A stretch of DNA of 64,000 bases, taken from contig JAAOXG010000001.1 in assembly GCA_013036995.1 (NCBI GenBank), positions 248,001 to 312,000 of the forward strand. The letters are read 5' to 3'. The notes beneath the pieces are model-generated. The model worked only from the letters and a program-made list of their open reading frames with translations. It had not been told where the DNA came from and ran no database searches. Positions 7,391 through 16,244 of the stretch are shown one piece after another. This DNA is from Lacrimispora defluvii. GTDB taxonomy: Bacteria > Bacillota > Clostridia > Lachnospirales > Lachnospiraceae. A program made the position numbers and the translations under genes. Within the stretch, counting starts at the first letter, position 1. Every line of letters starts with the position of its first letter.

Positions 7391-8512
7391 ATGCAATATC
7401 GTGATTTTGGAAAGACAGGAATAAAAGTATCAGCACTCGGGTTCGGAGCCATGCGGCTTCCTCTTTCGGGAGAAAATCAGGTAGATGAGAAGAGGGCGGT
7501 GGCCATGATCCGTCATGCCATTGATCAGGGAGTCAACTACATTGACACTGCCTATCCCTATCATGAGGGGGAAAGTGAGAGAATAGTAGGGGAAGCGCTG
7601 CAGGAGGGTTACAGGGAGAAGACTTATCTGGCTACCAAATGTCCTGTATGGAAGCTTGAAAAAGAAGAAGATTTTGAGGAAGTTTTAGATGAACAGCTAA
7701 AGAAGCTAAAGACAGATCATGTGGATTTTTATCTGCTCCATGCCTTAAGCAGAGACCGGTTTGAAGAGAAGATTAAAAAACTGAAACTGGTAGAGAAGAT
7801 GGAAAAAGCGAGAGCAGATGGTAAAATTAAGTATATTGGTTTTTCCTTCCATGATTCATATGACGTGTTTCAGGATATCCTAGATTATTATGATGGATGG
7901 GATTTCTGCCAGATTCAGTACAACTATGTGGATCTGACCCATCAGGCAGGCTTAAAAGGACTGAAAGAAGCTGCTGGAAAAGGGCTTGCTGTAGTCATTA
8001 TGGAGCCCCTTTTAGGCGGAAGACTGGCGAATCCTGCATCTCATGTTAAAGAAGCGTTAGGAAGTGAAAAATCCAGCGTGGAATATGCCCTTGATTTTTT
8101 ATGGGATCAGCCGGAAGTCAGCCTGCTTCTAAGCGGTATGAGTGATGAACAGCAGCTGGAAGATAATCTTTTGTATGCAGACAGAAGCTATATTGGAATG
8201 GTAACCGAAGAAGAACATGCCATGTACCGGAAAGCAAAGGAGATTTTTGACTCCATGGCGCTGGTTGGCTGTACCGGCTGCCGTTACTGTGTACCCTGCC
8301 CCTTCGGACTGGAGATCCCGGAGATATTCTCCTACTATAATATGACGGCTGCCCACAAAGAGGATGAGGCCAAAGCGGGGTATGAGGCTCTTGCCATAAA
8401 GGCAGACAGCTGCAAAACCTGCCACAGATGTGAAAAGGAATGCCCCCAGATGATTAAAATCAGCCAGGTTATGCCAGAAGTTGCAAAGGTGTTTGAAAAG
8501 ATACAGGCTTAA
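7391..8512 (+). CDS. Aldo/keto reductase with C-terminal 4Fe-4S domain
   Basis: The 373-residue protein has an aldo/keto reductase barrel (GFGAMRLPL, then IDTAYPYHEGESE with the catalytic Asp/Tyr region, ATKCPVW with the catalytic Lys, and VDFYLLHAL with the catalytic His). A C-terminal segment carries CTGCRYCVPCP and CKTCHRCEKECP, two cysteine clusters expected to bind iron-sulfur. This architecture is common in clostridia and its substrates are mostly unknown. The start at 7391 is chosen because CGGAGG lies 8 bases upstream; an upstream in-frame ATG at 7337 would add an unusual N-terminal extension. It is not obviously linked to either neighbour. Confidence 0.88.
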   Translation: MQYRDFGKTGIKVSALGFGAMRLPLSGENQVDEKRAVAMIRHAIDQGVNYIDTAYPYHEGESERIVGEALQEGYREKTYLATKCPVWKLEKEEDFEEVLDEQLKKLKTDHVDFYLLHALSRDRFEEKIKKLKLVEKMEKARADGKIKYIGFSFHDSYDVFQDILDYYDGWDFCQIQYNYVDLTHQAGLKGLKEAAGKGLAVVIMEPLLGGRLANPASHVKEALGSEKSSVEYALDFLWDQPEVSLLLSGMSDEQQLEDNLLYADRSYIGMVTEEEHAMYRKAKEIFDSMALVGCTGCRYCVPCPFGLEIPEIFSYYNMTAAHKEDEAKAGYEALAIKADSCKTCHRCEKECPQMIKISQVMPEVAKVFEKIQA

Positions 8513-8538
8513 CGGAAACCATTAAGGAGGGACTGTTT

Positions 8539-10038
8539 ATGCTGGAGAAAATTGATTTATCAAAGAAGATTGATAAGGAAACTTACAAAAAGACAGAGAA
8601 AGAACAAAGTGAAAAGCTGGGGCTTTTGCAGCGCCAGTTAAAGGATGCCGGAATTCCGGTTATGATTGTATTTGAAGGGATGGGAGCCTCAGGAAAAGGC
8701 ACTCAGATCAATCACCTGATTCAGGCCCTTGATCCCAGAGGCTTTGATGTCTATGCCAATGATAAATCGACGGACGAAGAGCGTATGCGTCCCTTCCTGT
8801 GGCGTTTTTATACAAAACTGCCTGCCCAGGGAAGGATCGCTGTCTTTGACAGAAGCTGGTACCGTCAGGTGACTATGGAGCGTTTTTCAGGAAAGCTTCC
8901 TGATGAAGACCTGCCAGGAGCCTTTCATGACATACAGTCCTTTGAACGGCAGCTTACCGATGACGGAATGGTTATCATCAAGCTTTTCCTTTATATTTCC
9001 AGAGAAGAACAAAAGAAGCGGTTTAAAAAGCTGGAAAGCTCAAAGGAAACCAGCTGGAGGGTAACAAAGGACGATTGGAAGAGGAACATGGAATATGACC
9101 GTTTCCTGCAAATCTGCGAAGAGATGCTTCAGAATACAGATATGGATTACGCCCCTTGGACTATAATCGAAGCAAACGAGAAAGAGTATGCAGCAGCCAA
9201 AATTATGTCCTGTGTGGCAGACTGTCTTTCGGATGCCTTAAATAAAAAGAGCTTAAACGGAGTGGCGAAGGAGAAGGAAGTGCCGGTCCGCTCAGAAAGC
9301 TTTAAAGCAGGTGTTCTGTCCGGAGTGGATTTAACCAAGTCCATTTCAAAGGAAGATTACAAAAAGGAAATCGACCGTTTACAGAAAAAGCTGGAATTTC
9401 TCCACAGCCAGATATACCGTATGCGGATTCCGGTTGTTCTGGGCTTTGAAGGCTGGGATGCTGCAGGAAAAGGCGGAGCCATCAAACGGCTTACCAGCCA
9501 TCTGGATCCAAGAGGGTATAAGGTATACCCCACAGCGGCTCCCAATGATCTTGAACGGGTTCATCACTATCTCTGGCGTTTCTGGATCAATATGCCAAAA
9601 GCTGGTCATATCGCCATATTCGACCGCACCTGGTATGGAAGAGTGCTTGTAGAGCGGGTGGAGGGCTTTTGCAGGGAAAGCCAGTGGAAGCAGGCTTATC
9701 AGGAAATCAACGAGATGGAAAGCCATCTGGCAAATGCAGGTGCCGTCATCCTTAAATTCTGGCTTCACATTGATAAAGTTGAACAGGAAAAGCGCTTTAA
9801 TGAACGGCAGGAAGATCCCTTAAAGCAGTGGAAGATTACGGAAGAAGACTGGAGAAACAGAGAAAAATGGGACCAGTATGAATCGGCAGTCAATGAGATG
9901 CTTGTGCGTACCTCCACAACCTATGCACCATGGGTGGTAGTGGAAGGGAACTGCAAGTATTATGCAAGGGTCAAGATCTTAAAAACTGTGGTGGAAGCGT
10001 TGGAAAACAAGATAAAAGAAGTGAATAATCGTCCCTGA
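8539..10038 (+). CDS. pap: Double-domain polyphosphate kinase 2 (polyphosphate:AMP phosphotransferase type)
   Basis: Two PPK2 domains are fused in 499 residues. The first has EGMGASGKGTQ near residue 47, the DPRGFDVY segment and AVFDRSWYRQV. The second, from about residue 270, has EGWDAAGKGGAI, DPRGYKVY and AIFDRTWYGRV. Fused PPK2 proteins of this layout are the class II polyphosphate:AMP phosphotransferases, making ADP from AMP and polyphosphate, with activity usually centred in the C-terminal half. Both halves keep their Walker A lysines here. An AGGAGG ribosome site precedes the start. The protein is cytosolic and stands alone. Nucleotide preference is inferred from architecture. Confidence 0.9.
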   Translation: MLEKIDLSKKIDKETYKKTEKEQSEKLGLLQRQLKDAGIPVMIVFEGMGASGKGTQINHLIQALDPRGFDVYANDKSTDEERMRPFLWRFYTKLPAQGRIAVFDRSWYRQVTMERFSGKLPDEDLPGAFHDIQSFERQLTDDGMVIIKLFLYISREEQKKRFKKLESSKETSWRVTKDDWKRNMEYDRFLQICEEMLQNTDMDYAPWTIIEANEKEYAAAKIMSCVADCLSDALNKKSLNGVAKEKEVPVRSESFKAGVLSGVDLTKSISKEDYKKEIDRLQKKLEFLHSQIYRMRIPVVLGFEGWDAAGKGGAIKRLTSHLDPRGYKVYPTAAPNDLERVHHYLWRFWINMPKAGHIAIFDRTWYGRVLVERVEGFCRESQWKQAYQEINEMESHLANAGAVILKFWLHIDKVEQEKRFNERQEDPLKQWKITEEDWRNREKWDQYESAVNEMLVRTSTTYAPWVVVEGNCKYYARVKILKTVVEALENKIKEVNNRP

Positions 10039-10104
10039 CCACTTGTGTTTTCCTCTTTTTTCGTGTAAAGTAGGAGGAAGTGAACAAAGGCAGGAGGATA
10101 GGGC

Positions 10105-11361
10105 ATGAATACGGTTTTAATCGTGGGCGGGGGCGCTGCAGGGATGCTGGCTGGAATAGCAGCAGCCATGAAGGGCAGTACCGTCCACATTTTTGAGAAA
10201 AACGAGAAGCTTGGTAAAAAAGTATATATTACAGGAAAGGGACGGTGCAATGTAACCAATGCCTGTGATACAGAGGAACTGTTCGGGAACGTTGTAACCA
10301 ATTCCAAATTCCTTTACAGCAGCTTTTACGGTTTTACCAATTTCGATATGATGGAACTTTTAGAGACCCTTGGCTGCCAGTTAAAAACGGAACGGGGAAA
10401 CCGGGTATTTCCGGCTTCTGATAAAGCTTCCGATGTAATTAAAGCACTGAATAACCGGCTTTTAGAACTGGGAGTTACGATTCATTACCGCAAAAGGGCG
10501 GAAAAACTGCTGATTGATAACGGTGCTGTGAAAGGAATTGTTGTCAGTGACAGTACCGGTAAGAAGTCTTTTTATGGGGACAGCGTAATCATTGCCTGCG
10601 GAGGTTATTCCTATCAGACTACCGGTTCCACGGGAGACGGCTATGAACTGGCGAAGGAAGCCGGCCACACCGTAAGCACGTTATCTCCGGCACTGGTCCC
10701 TTTCGTTGTGGAAGAGCCCATGATTAAAGAGCTGCAGGGCCTTTCTCTCAGAAACGTGGAAGCGGCGGTAATGAAAGGCAGCAAGGTTATTTACAGGGAA
10801 TTCGGAGAGATGCTGTTTACCCACTACGGAGTCAGCGGTCCGGTTCTTTTAAGTGCCAGCAGCTATGCGGCAAAGGAACTGAAGAAAGGCCCTCTTACCC
10901 TTTCCATCGATTTAAAACCTGCTTTGACGGAAGAACAGCTGGATGCCAGAATTTTAAGAGATTTCGAGGAATCCATGAATAAACAGTTTAAAAATGCTCT
11001 GGGAAATTTGTATCCTGCCAAGCTGATTCCTGTTATCATTGACGCAAGCGGAATTTCTCCGGAAAAGAAGGTTAACGAGATTACAAGGGAAGAACGTCAG
11101 GCGCTGATTCGCGTAACCAAGTCATTTACCATGACTCTCACTGCATTGAGAGGATACAATGAGGCCATTATTACCCAGGGAGGTATTTCTGTAAAAGAAG
11201 TAAATCCCTCCACTCTGGAGTCTAAACTTGTAAACGGACTGTATTTTGCGGGAGAGGTACTGGATCTGGACGCGGTGACTGGAGGCTTTAATCTTCAGAT
11301 TGCCTGGTCCACGGGCTGGGCGGCAGGAAGTGCGGCAGGAGAGGAGAAGGACGAAAGATGA
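10105..11361 (+). CDS. HI0933/YhiN-family FAD-dependent oxidoreductase (BaiN-like)
   Basis: The 418-residue flavoprotein starts VLIVGGGAAGMLAGIAAA, an FAD dinucleotide fold, followed by FEKNEKLGKKVYITGKGRCNVTN, the diagnostic HI0933 motif, then ACGGYSYQTTGSTGDGY and a C-terminal FAGEVLDLDAVTGGFNLQ FAD site. The family includes BaiN, proposed in bile-acid dehydroxylation, but most members are of unknown function. The stop overlaps the cmk start by four bases (ATGA), so translation is probably coupled. In many clostridia this gene is also placed just before cmk. Confidence 0.88.
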   Translation: MNTVLIVGGGAAGMLAGIAAAMKGSTVHIFEKNEKLGKKVYITGKGRCNVTNACDTEELFGNVVTNSKFLYSSFYGFTNFDMMELLETLGCQLKTERGNRVFPASDKASDVIKALNNRLLELGVTIHYRKRAEKLLIDNGAVKGIVVSDSTGKKSFYGDSVIIACGGYSYQTTGSTGDGYELAKEAGHTVSTLSPALVPFVVEEPMIKELQGLSLRNVEAAVMKGSKVIYREFGEMLFTHYGVSGPVLLSASSYAAKELKKGPLTLSIDLKPALTEEQLDARILRDFEESMNKQFKNALGNLYPAKLIPVIIDASGISPEKKVNEITREERQALIRVTKSFTMTLTALRGYNEAIITQGGISVKEVNPSTLESKLVNGLYFAGEVLDLDAVTGGFNLQIAWSTGWAAGSAAGEEKDER

Positions 11362-12044
11362 CAAAGGTTTATAATATCGCTATTGACGGGCCGGCTGGAG
11401 CGGGAAAAAGCACCATTGCCCGTGCAGCAGCCAGTAAGCTTAATTTTGTTTATGTAGATACTGGAGCCATGTACCGTGCCATGGCACTGCATTTTTTAAG
11501 AAAAGGGATCTCTCCGCAGGATGAGGCGGCTATTTCGGAAGCTGTTAAGACTGCAGATGTAACCCTGGCCTATGAAAACGGCGTGCAGCAGGTGATTTTA
11601 AACGGAGAGAATGTATCAGGACTGATCCGTTCTGAGGAAGTGGGAGCCATGGCTTCCGCCACTTCCGTACACTTATCTGTGAGAGAAAAACTGGTAGAGC
11701 TGCAAAAAGGTCTTGCAGCCAGGGAGAATGTTATTATGGATGGCAGAGATATCGGTACCTGCGTTCTTCCTGATGCCGATCTTAAGATTTATTTAACTGC
11801 CAGCAGCCGGGTCCGGGCTGAAAGAAGGTTTCTGGAACTGAAGGAAAAAGGGCAGGACTGCAGCCTGGAAGAAATCGAAAAAGATATAATCAAACGGGAC
11901 CATCAGGATATGAACCGGGAACATTCTCCCCTGAAGCAGGCAGAGGATGCGGTGCTTTTAGATTCTTCTGAGATGAGTGCCAGAGAGGTAATAGAACGGA
12001 TTTTAATGCTGTTTGAGGAAAGAAAACTGGAAGAGAGGAGCTAA
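11358..12044 (+). CDS. cmk: Cytidylate kinase
   Basis: The protein has 228 residues. It begins IAIDGPAGAGKSTIARAAA with the P-loop, then YVDTGAMYRA, MDGRDIGTCVLPDA, and a lid region with RRFLELKEKGQ and IIKRDHQDMNRE, the standard CMP/dCMP kinase layout. It phosphorylates CMP and dCMP in pyrimidine salvage. The start overlaps the preceding stop and has GAGGAGAAGG upstream. It is followed 3 bases later by ispH, giving the conserved clostridial cluster cmk-ispH-rpsA. Confidence 0.95.
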   Translation: MTKVYNIAIDGPAGAGKSTIARAAASKLNFVYVDTGAMYRAMALHFLRKGISPQDEAAISEAVKTADVTLAYENGVQQVILNGENVSGLIRSEEVGAMASATSVHLSVREKLVELQKGLAARENVIMDGRDIGTCVLPDADLKIYLTASSRVRAERRFLELKEKGQDCSLEEIEKDIIKRDHQDMNREHSPLKQAEDAVLLDSSEMSAREVIERILMLFEERKLEERS

Positions 12045-12047
12045 TGT

Positions 12048-12899
12048 ATGGAAGTAGTTGTAGCAAAATCCGCCGGATTCTGCTTTGGTGTGAAACGTGC
12101 CGTTGATCAGGTATATGAACAGCTGAAACGAAACGATAAGCCAATTTATACGTATGGTCCCATCATCCACAATGAAGAGGTTGTAAAAGATTTAGAGGAA
12201 AAGGGCGTAAAAGTAATTGAAAGTGAAGAAGAATTAAAACAGATTCACGACGCCGTTGTGGTTATCCGTTCCCATGGAGCCGGAAAGCGGATTTATGACA
12301 TCATGGAAGAGAACGGAATTGAGATCATTGATGCAACCTGCCCTTATGTGAGAAAGATTCACAAAATTGCACAGGAGCAGAATAAAGAGGGCAGACGCCT
12401 GATCATAATTGGTAATGATTCACACCCGGAAGTAGAAGGTATTAAAGGCTGGGGAAATGACAATACTTTAGTGGTGGAAACACCCGAGCAAGTGGAAACA
12501 TTGCCGCTCACAGAAGGAGAGAGGCTGTGTATTGTATCACAGACGACATTTAATTACAAGAAATTTCAAGATTTAGTTGAAAAAATTTCTGAAACGCGGT
12601 ATGATATACTTGTTTTAAATACGATTTGCAATGCAACACAGGAAAGACAGGTGGAAGCAAAGCGGATAGCTTCAGAAGTGGATGCCATGATAGTCATTGG
12701 CGGAAAAAGCAGTTCCAATACCCAGAAGCTGTACGAGATATGCCGAAGGGAATGTAAGAATACTTACTATATCCAGACACTAGGTGATTTAGATCCTGAT
12801 TGTGTAAATTCTGTGCGCAGCGTAGGTATTACAGCCGGGGCTTCAACCCCGAATCATATTATCGAGGAGGTTCATACTAATGTCAGAGTTAAGTTTTGA
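12048..12899 (+). CDS. ispH: 4-hydroxy-3-methylbut-2-enyl diphosphate reductase
   Basis: The 283-residue protein has the three iron-sulfur cysteines of IspH: Cys12 in AGFCFGVKRAV, the cysteine of DATCPYVRK near 96 and that of NTICNATQERQ near 195, plus HGAGKR, SHPEVEG and SQTTFN. It makes isopentenyl and dimethylallyl diphosphate in the last step of the MEP pathway. The reading frame runs 20 bases past the rpsA start in another frame. In many clostridia IspH and ribosomal protein S1 are one fused polypeptide, so this is an unfused but overlapping form. Confidence 0.95.
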   Translation: MEVVVAKSAGFCFGVKRAVDQVYEQLKRNDKPIYTYGPIIHNEEVVKDLEEKGVKVIESEEELKQIHDAVVVIRSHGAGKRIYDIMEENGIEIIDATCPYVRKIHKIAQEQNKEGRRLIIIGNDSHPEVEGIKGWGNDNTLVVETPEQVETLPLTEGERLCIVSQTTFNYKKFQDLVEKISETRYDILVLNTICNATQERQVEAKRIASEVDAMIVIGGKSSSNTQKLYEICRRECKNTYYIQTLGDLDPDCVNSVRSVGITAGASTPNHIIEEVHTNVRVKF

Positions 12900-13980
12900 A
12901 CAAATGTTAGAGGAATCATTGAAAACCATACGTACAGGAGAGATCGTCACTGGTAAAGTCATCGACGTAAAAGAAGATGAAATCGTCTTGAATATAGGGT
13001 ACAAGTCTGACGGCATCATCCCGCGTAGCGAGTACACGGATGACCAGAATTTAAATCTTACAACTGTTGTTCAGGTTGGCGAAGAGATGGAAGCCAAAGT
13101 CACTAAGGTTAACGACGGTGAGGGTCAGGTTGCTTTATCCTATAAGCGATTAGCAGCAGACAGAGGCAACAAGAAATTGGAAGAAGCATTTGAAAACCAC
13201 GAAGTACTTACCGCAAAAGTTGCACAGGTACTTGACGGTGGTTTAAGCGTGGTTGTAGAAGGCGCAAGAGTATTTATTCCTGCAAGCCTGGTATCCGATA
13301 CTTATGAGAAGGATTTAACCAAGTATGCAGATAAAGAGATCGAATTCATCATTACTGAATTCAACCCGAAGAGAAGAAGAATTATCGGTGACAGAAAGCA
13401 GATTATGGTTGCTAAGAGAGCCGAGCTTCAGAAAGAATTATTTGATAAGATCCATGCAGGCGATGTTGTTGAAGGTACAATCAAGAACGTAACCGATTTC
13501 GGTGCATTTATTGACCTTGGCGGAGCCGATGGTTTACTTCATATATCAGAGATGAGCTGGGGCAGAGTAGAAAGCCCGAAAAAAGCATTCAAAGCTGGTG
13601 AGAAAGTAAAAGTTTTAATCAAAGATATCAACGGCGACAAGATTGCTCTCAGCTTAAAATTCCCGGAGACAAACCCATGGAAAGATGCATCTGAAAAGTA
13701 TGCAGTGGGCAATGTAGTAAACGGTAAAGTAGCACGTATGACTGATTTCGGCGCATTTGTTGAGCTGGAGCCAGGCGTTGATGCTCTGCTTCATGTATCC
13801 CAGATTTCCAGAGAGCATGTGGAAAAACCTGCAGATGTTCTGGCAATTGGACAGGAAATCGAAGCAAAGGTAGTTGATTTCAACGAAGATGACAAGAAGA
13901 TCAGCTTAAGCATCAAAGCACTTCAGGGTCAGGACGAAGCAGCTGCAGAGGATGCACCTGTATATTCTGACGAAGTTTAA
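12880..13980 (+). CDS. rpsA: 30S ribosomal protein S1 homologue, four S1 domains
   Basis: The 366-residue protein contains four S1 RNA-binding repeats, at about residues 18-88, 100-170, 188-257 and 273-345, the third and fourth with the typical VTDFGAFIDLGG and MTDFGAFVELEPG cores. It helps mRNA binding by the ribosome, though the short Gram-positive form lacks the first two E. coli repeats. GAGGAGG 8 bases upstream of the ATG lies inside ispH, indicating coupled translation. The tail after the last repeat is acidic. A strong terminator follows. Confidence 0.93.
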   Translation: MSELSFEQMLEESLKTIRTGEIVTGKVIDVKEDEIVLNIGYKSDGIIPRSEYTDDQNLNLTTVVQVGEEMEAKVTKVNDGEGQVALSYKRLAADRGNKKLEEAFENHEVLTAKVAQVLDGGLSVVVEGARVFIPASLVSDTYEKDLTKYADKEIEFIITEFNPKRRRIIGDRKQIMVAKRAELQKELFDKIHAGDVVEGTIKNVTDFGAFIDLGGADGLLHISEMSWGRVESPKKAFKAGEKVKVLIKDINGDKIALSLKFPETNPWKDASEKYAVGNVVNGKVARMTDFGAFVELEPGVDALLHVSQISREHVEKPADVLAIGQEIEAKVVDFNEDDKKISLSIKALQGQDEAAAEDAPVYSDEV

Positions 13981-14003
13981 GCATAATAAAGAATGAGCAG
14001 ATG

Positions 14004-14031
14004 GGAAGTGGAGAAATCCGCTTCCTTTTTT
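14004..14031 (+). terminator. Intrinsic terminator after rpsA
   Basis: A 9-bp stem (GGAAGTGGA with TCCGCTTCC, one G-U pair) around a GAAA tetraloop at 14013-14016 is followed by TTTTTT. It ends the cmk-ispH-rpsA operon. Confidence 0.9.
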
Positions 14032-14072
14032 CGTACAAAAATATATCGCAATGGCAAGGAGAGGTAGATTTT

Positions 14073-16142
14073 ATGAAAAAAGTTTTTTTCACAATACTGG
14101 CAGCAATGATAGTTATGTCTCTGGCGTTTGCCGGCTGTAAAGGTAAAACAGGTCCGAAACCGGAAGAAGAGCAGACACAGGCAAAACCCGCCAGTGGAAC
14201 GGGAAAGGCCTCTGCAGGGGAAGCAAACCATATACGCCTGGAAGATGATTATTATGACTTTGTCAACGGGCAGATGCTTAATAATACGAAGATCCCGGGT
14301 GATGCAAGTGGCTGGAGCCAGTTTTACAAATTGGACAGAGAGGCTTATGAAGTTCTAAATGAAGTTCTAAATGAAGTTCTCCGTGAATCTGTGAATAACA
14401 GGAAAAATGAAAAAGAAGGATCTCTGGAACAGAAAATAGCCGATCTCTATCTGACAGCTATGGATATGGAGGGGAGAAGAGCTGCCGGATTTGGCGGACT
14501 TGCTGTTTATATGGACGGGATCAGCCGTGCCTCCACCATTGAGGAGTATCTGGAACAGGCAGGAAAAATCTACAATGATCTGGGGGTGAGCAGCATTATT
14601 CTGCCCCAGTGGTCTGAGGATATGAGTAATTCTACCCGCTACGCCCTGTATTTTGACGGCGCAGATCTTGGACCTGGAAAAGAGACTTTAGAGGATTCCG
14701 ACCAGGAAGAACTGATGAACCATTACCGCAATTATATATCTCAGATTATGGAAGATACAGGAATGAAGAAAGAAGAAGCGGATCGGGCTGCAGATGGCAT
14801 TTTAAACTTGCAGAAGGATCTGGCGGGAAGTGCACTTCCTCTTAGCAAACAGGGAGACCCTGACGTTATATATAATCCGTATACTGGTGAAGAATTAAAG
14901 AAACTGTTTCCAGATGGAACCATGGAAACCTTTTTGAAAGCAGCAGACTTAAATGAACAGGATCAATACATTGTGGTTCAGGTAGATCAGATGAAAAAAA
15001 TCGGCGGATATTTAAATCAGGAATCGCTCCCTCTTTTAAAACAGTATACGTTATTTTGTCTGGTAAATGATTTTGCCCCCAGTCTGACACCCGAAATCAG
15101 AGACACCTATCTGGAATGGAATAATTTAAGAAAAGGAATCAAAGAAAGAAAAACAGACGAAAAACTGGCAAGTGAATTGACACAGAACACCCTGGGATTT
15201 GAATTTGGAAAGCTTTATGTAGAGAAATGCTTTTCTAAATCGGATAAAAAGGACATTGAATCCATGATCCGCCTGATACTTGCCTCCTATAAAAAACAGA
15301 TTGAAAACCTCACCTGGATGAGCGATGAAACCAAGGCATCCGCCATAAGAAAACTGGAGCATATGAATCTGAAGGTAGGATATCCGGACAAATGGCCCAA
15401 TGATTATAAAGATGCCAAAGTGCTGTCAGCAGAAGAGGGGGGAAACTTAATTGATAATAGCCTCTCTCTCTTAAAAGCAGTCAATGAGGTGAATAAGAAG
15501 AAATATAAGGAACCTGTGGATAAAGGAGAGTGGGGCATGACTCCCCAGACTGTAAACGCATATTACAACCCCACTGCCAATGAGATTGTGTTTCCGGCTG
15601 CGATACTCCAGCCTCCGTTTTATGATCCAAAAGCAGACTTCGCCTCTAATTTAGGCGGAATTGGAATGGTGATGGCTCATGAGGTGAGCCATGCATTTGA
15701 TTCCTCTGGTTCCCTTTACGATGAGAATGGAAATTATCATGTATGGTGGACAAAGGAAGACCGGGAAAAATTTGATGAACTGGCCAAACAGGTGGAAGAT
15801 TACTACAGCGGAATGGATGGATTTCAGGGGAGAAAAGTGAATGGCGCCCAGACGTTGAATGAGAATATTGCAGATCTGGGGTCTATGGCATGCATTACGG
15901 CGATTGCAGACGAAAAGGGCAGTGATTTGAATCTGTTGTTCCGCCAGTATGCAACAATCTGGGCATCCAAGTATACTCCGGAAGCGATGCTTGACCGTCT
16001 GAATACGGATTCCCATTCCCCTGCAAAAGTGAGGGTTAACGGAGTGCTTAGCGCTACAGATGCATTTTATAAGGCTTATCCGGAAATAAAAGAAGGAGAT
16101 GCCATGTATGTGGCTCCGGATAAGAGGGTAAAAATCTGGTAG
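14073..16142 (+). CDS. M13-family zinc metallopeptidase, predicted lipoprotein (PepO/neprilysin-like)
   Basis: The start at 14073 follows GGAGAGG and gives a lipoprotein signal: MKK, a hydrophobic core, then LAFAGC with the lipid-attachment cysteine near residue 22. The remaining part of 689 residues is an M13 peptidase with NAYYNPTANEIVFPA, the zinc motif MAHEVSHAFD (HExxH) near residue 536 and NENIADLGS (ExxxD) near 596, all catalytic residues intact. The protein should sit on the outer face of the membrane and cut peptides. Typical M13 enzymes have about 650-700 residues, so it is full length. A 12-base tandem repeat near the N-terminus encodes EVLN units. Substrates are unknown. Confidence 0.92.
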   Translation: MKKVFFTILAAMIVMSLAFAGCKGKTGPKPEEEQTQAKPASGTGKASAGEANHIRLEDDYYDFVNGQMLNNTKIPGDASGWSQFYKLDREAYEVLNEVLNEVLRESVNNRKNEKEGSLEQKIADLYLTAMDMEGRRAAGFGGLAVYMDGISRASTIEEYLEQAGKIYNDLGVSSIILPQWSEDMSNSTRYALYFDGADLGPGKETLEDSDQEELMNHYRNYISQIMEDTGMKKEEADRAADGILNLQKDLAGSALPLSKQGDPDVIYNPYTGEELKKLFPDGTMETFLKAADLNEQDQYIVVQVDQMKKIGGYLNQESLPLLKQYTLFCLVNDFAPSLTPEIRDTYLEWNNLRKGIKERKTDEKLASELTQNTLGFEFGKLYVEKCFSKSDKKDIESMIRLILASYKKQIENLTWMSDETKASAIRKLEHMNLKVGYPDKWPNDYKDAKVLSAEEGGNLIDNSLSLLKAVNEVNKKKYKEPVDKGEWGMTPQTVNAYYNPTANEIVFPAAILQPPFYDPKADFASNLGGIGMVMAHEVSHAFDSSGSLYDENGNYHVWWTKEDREKFDELAKQVEDYYSGMDGFQGRKVNGAQTLNENIADLGSMACITAIADEKGSDLNLLFRQYATIWASKYTPEAMLDRLNTDSHSPAKVRVNGVLSATDAFYKAYPEIKEGDAMYVAPDKRVKIW
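14349..14380 (+). repeat. Short in-frame tandem repeat in the M13 peptidase gene
   Basis: The 12-base unit GAAGTTCTAAAT occurs twice and two thirds in frame, encoding EVLNEVLNEVL. It lies early in the mature protein and could vary in copy number by slippage. Confidence 0.8.
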
Positions 16143-16244
16143 ATAAAGCTATTGCAGAATTCTGCTAAAATCAATGTGGTAAAAATATATTTGGAGTTTA
16201 CTTATATGAGTATATATACTGATTTTAGCAAGGAGGGCGTTTCA

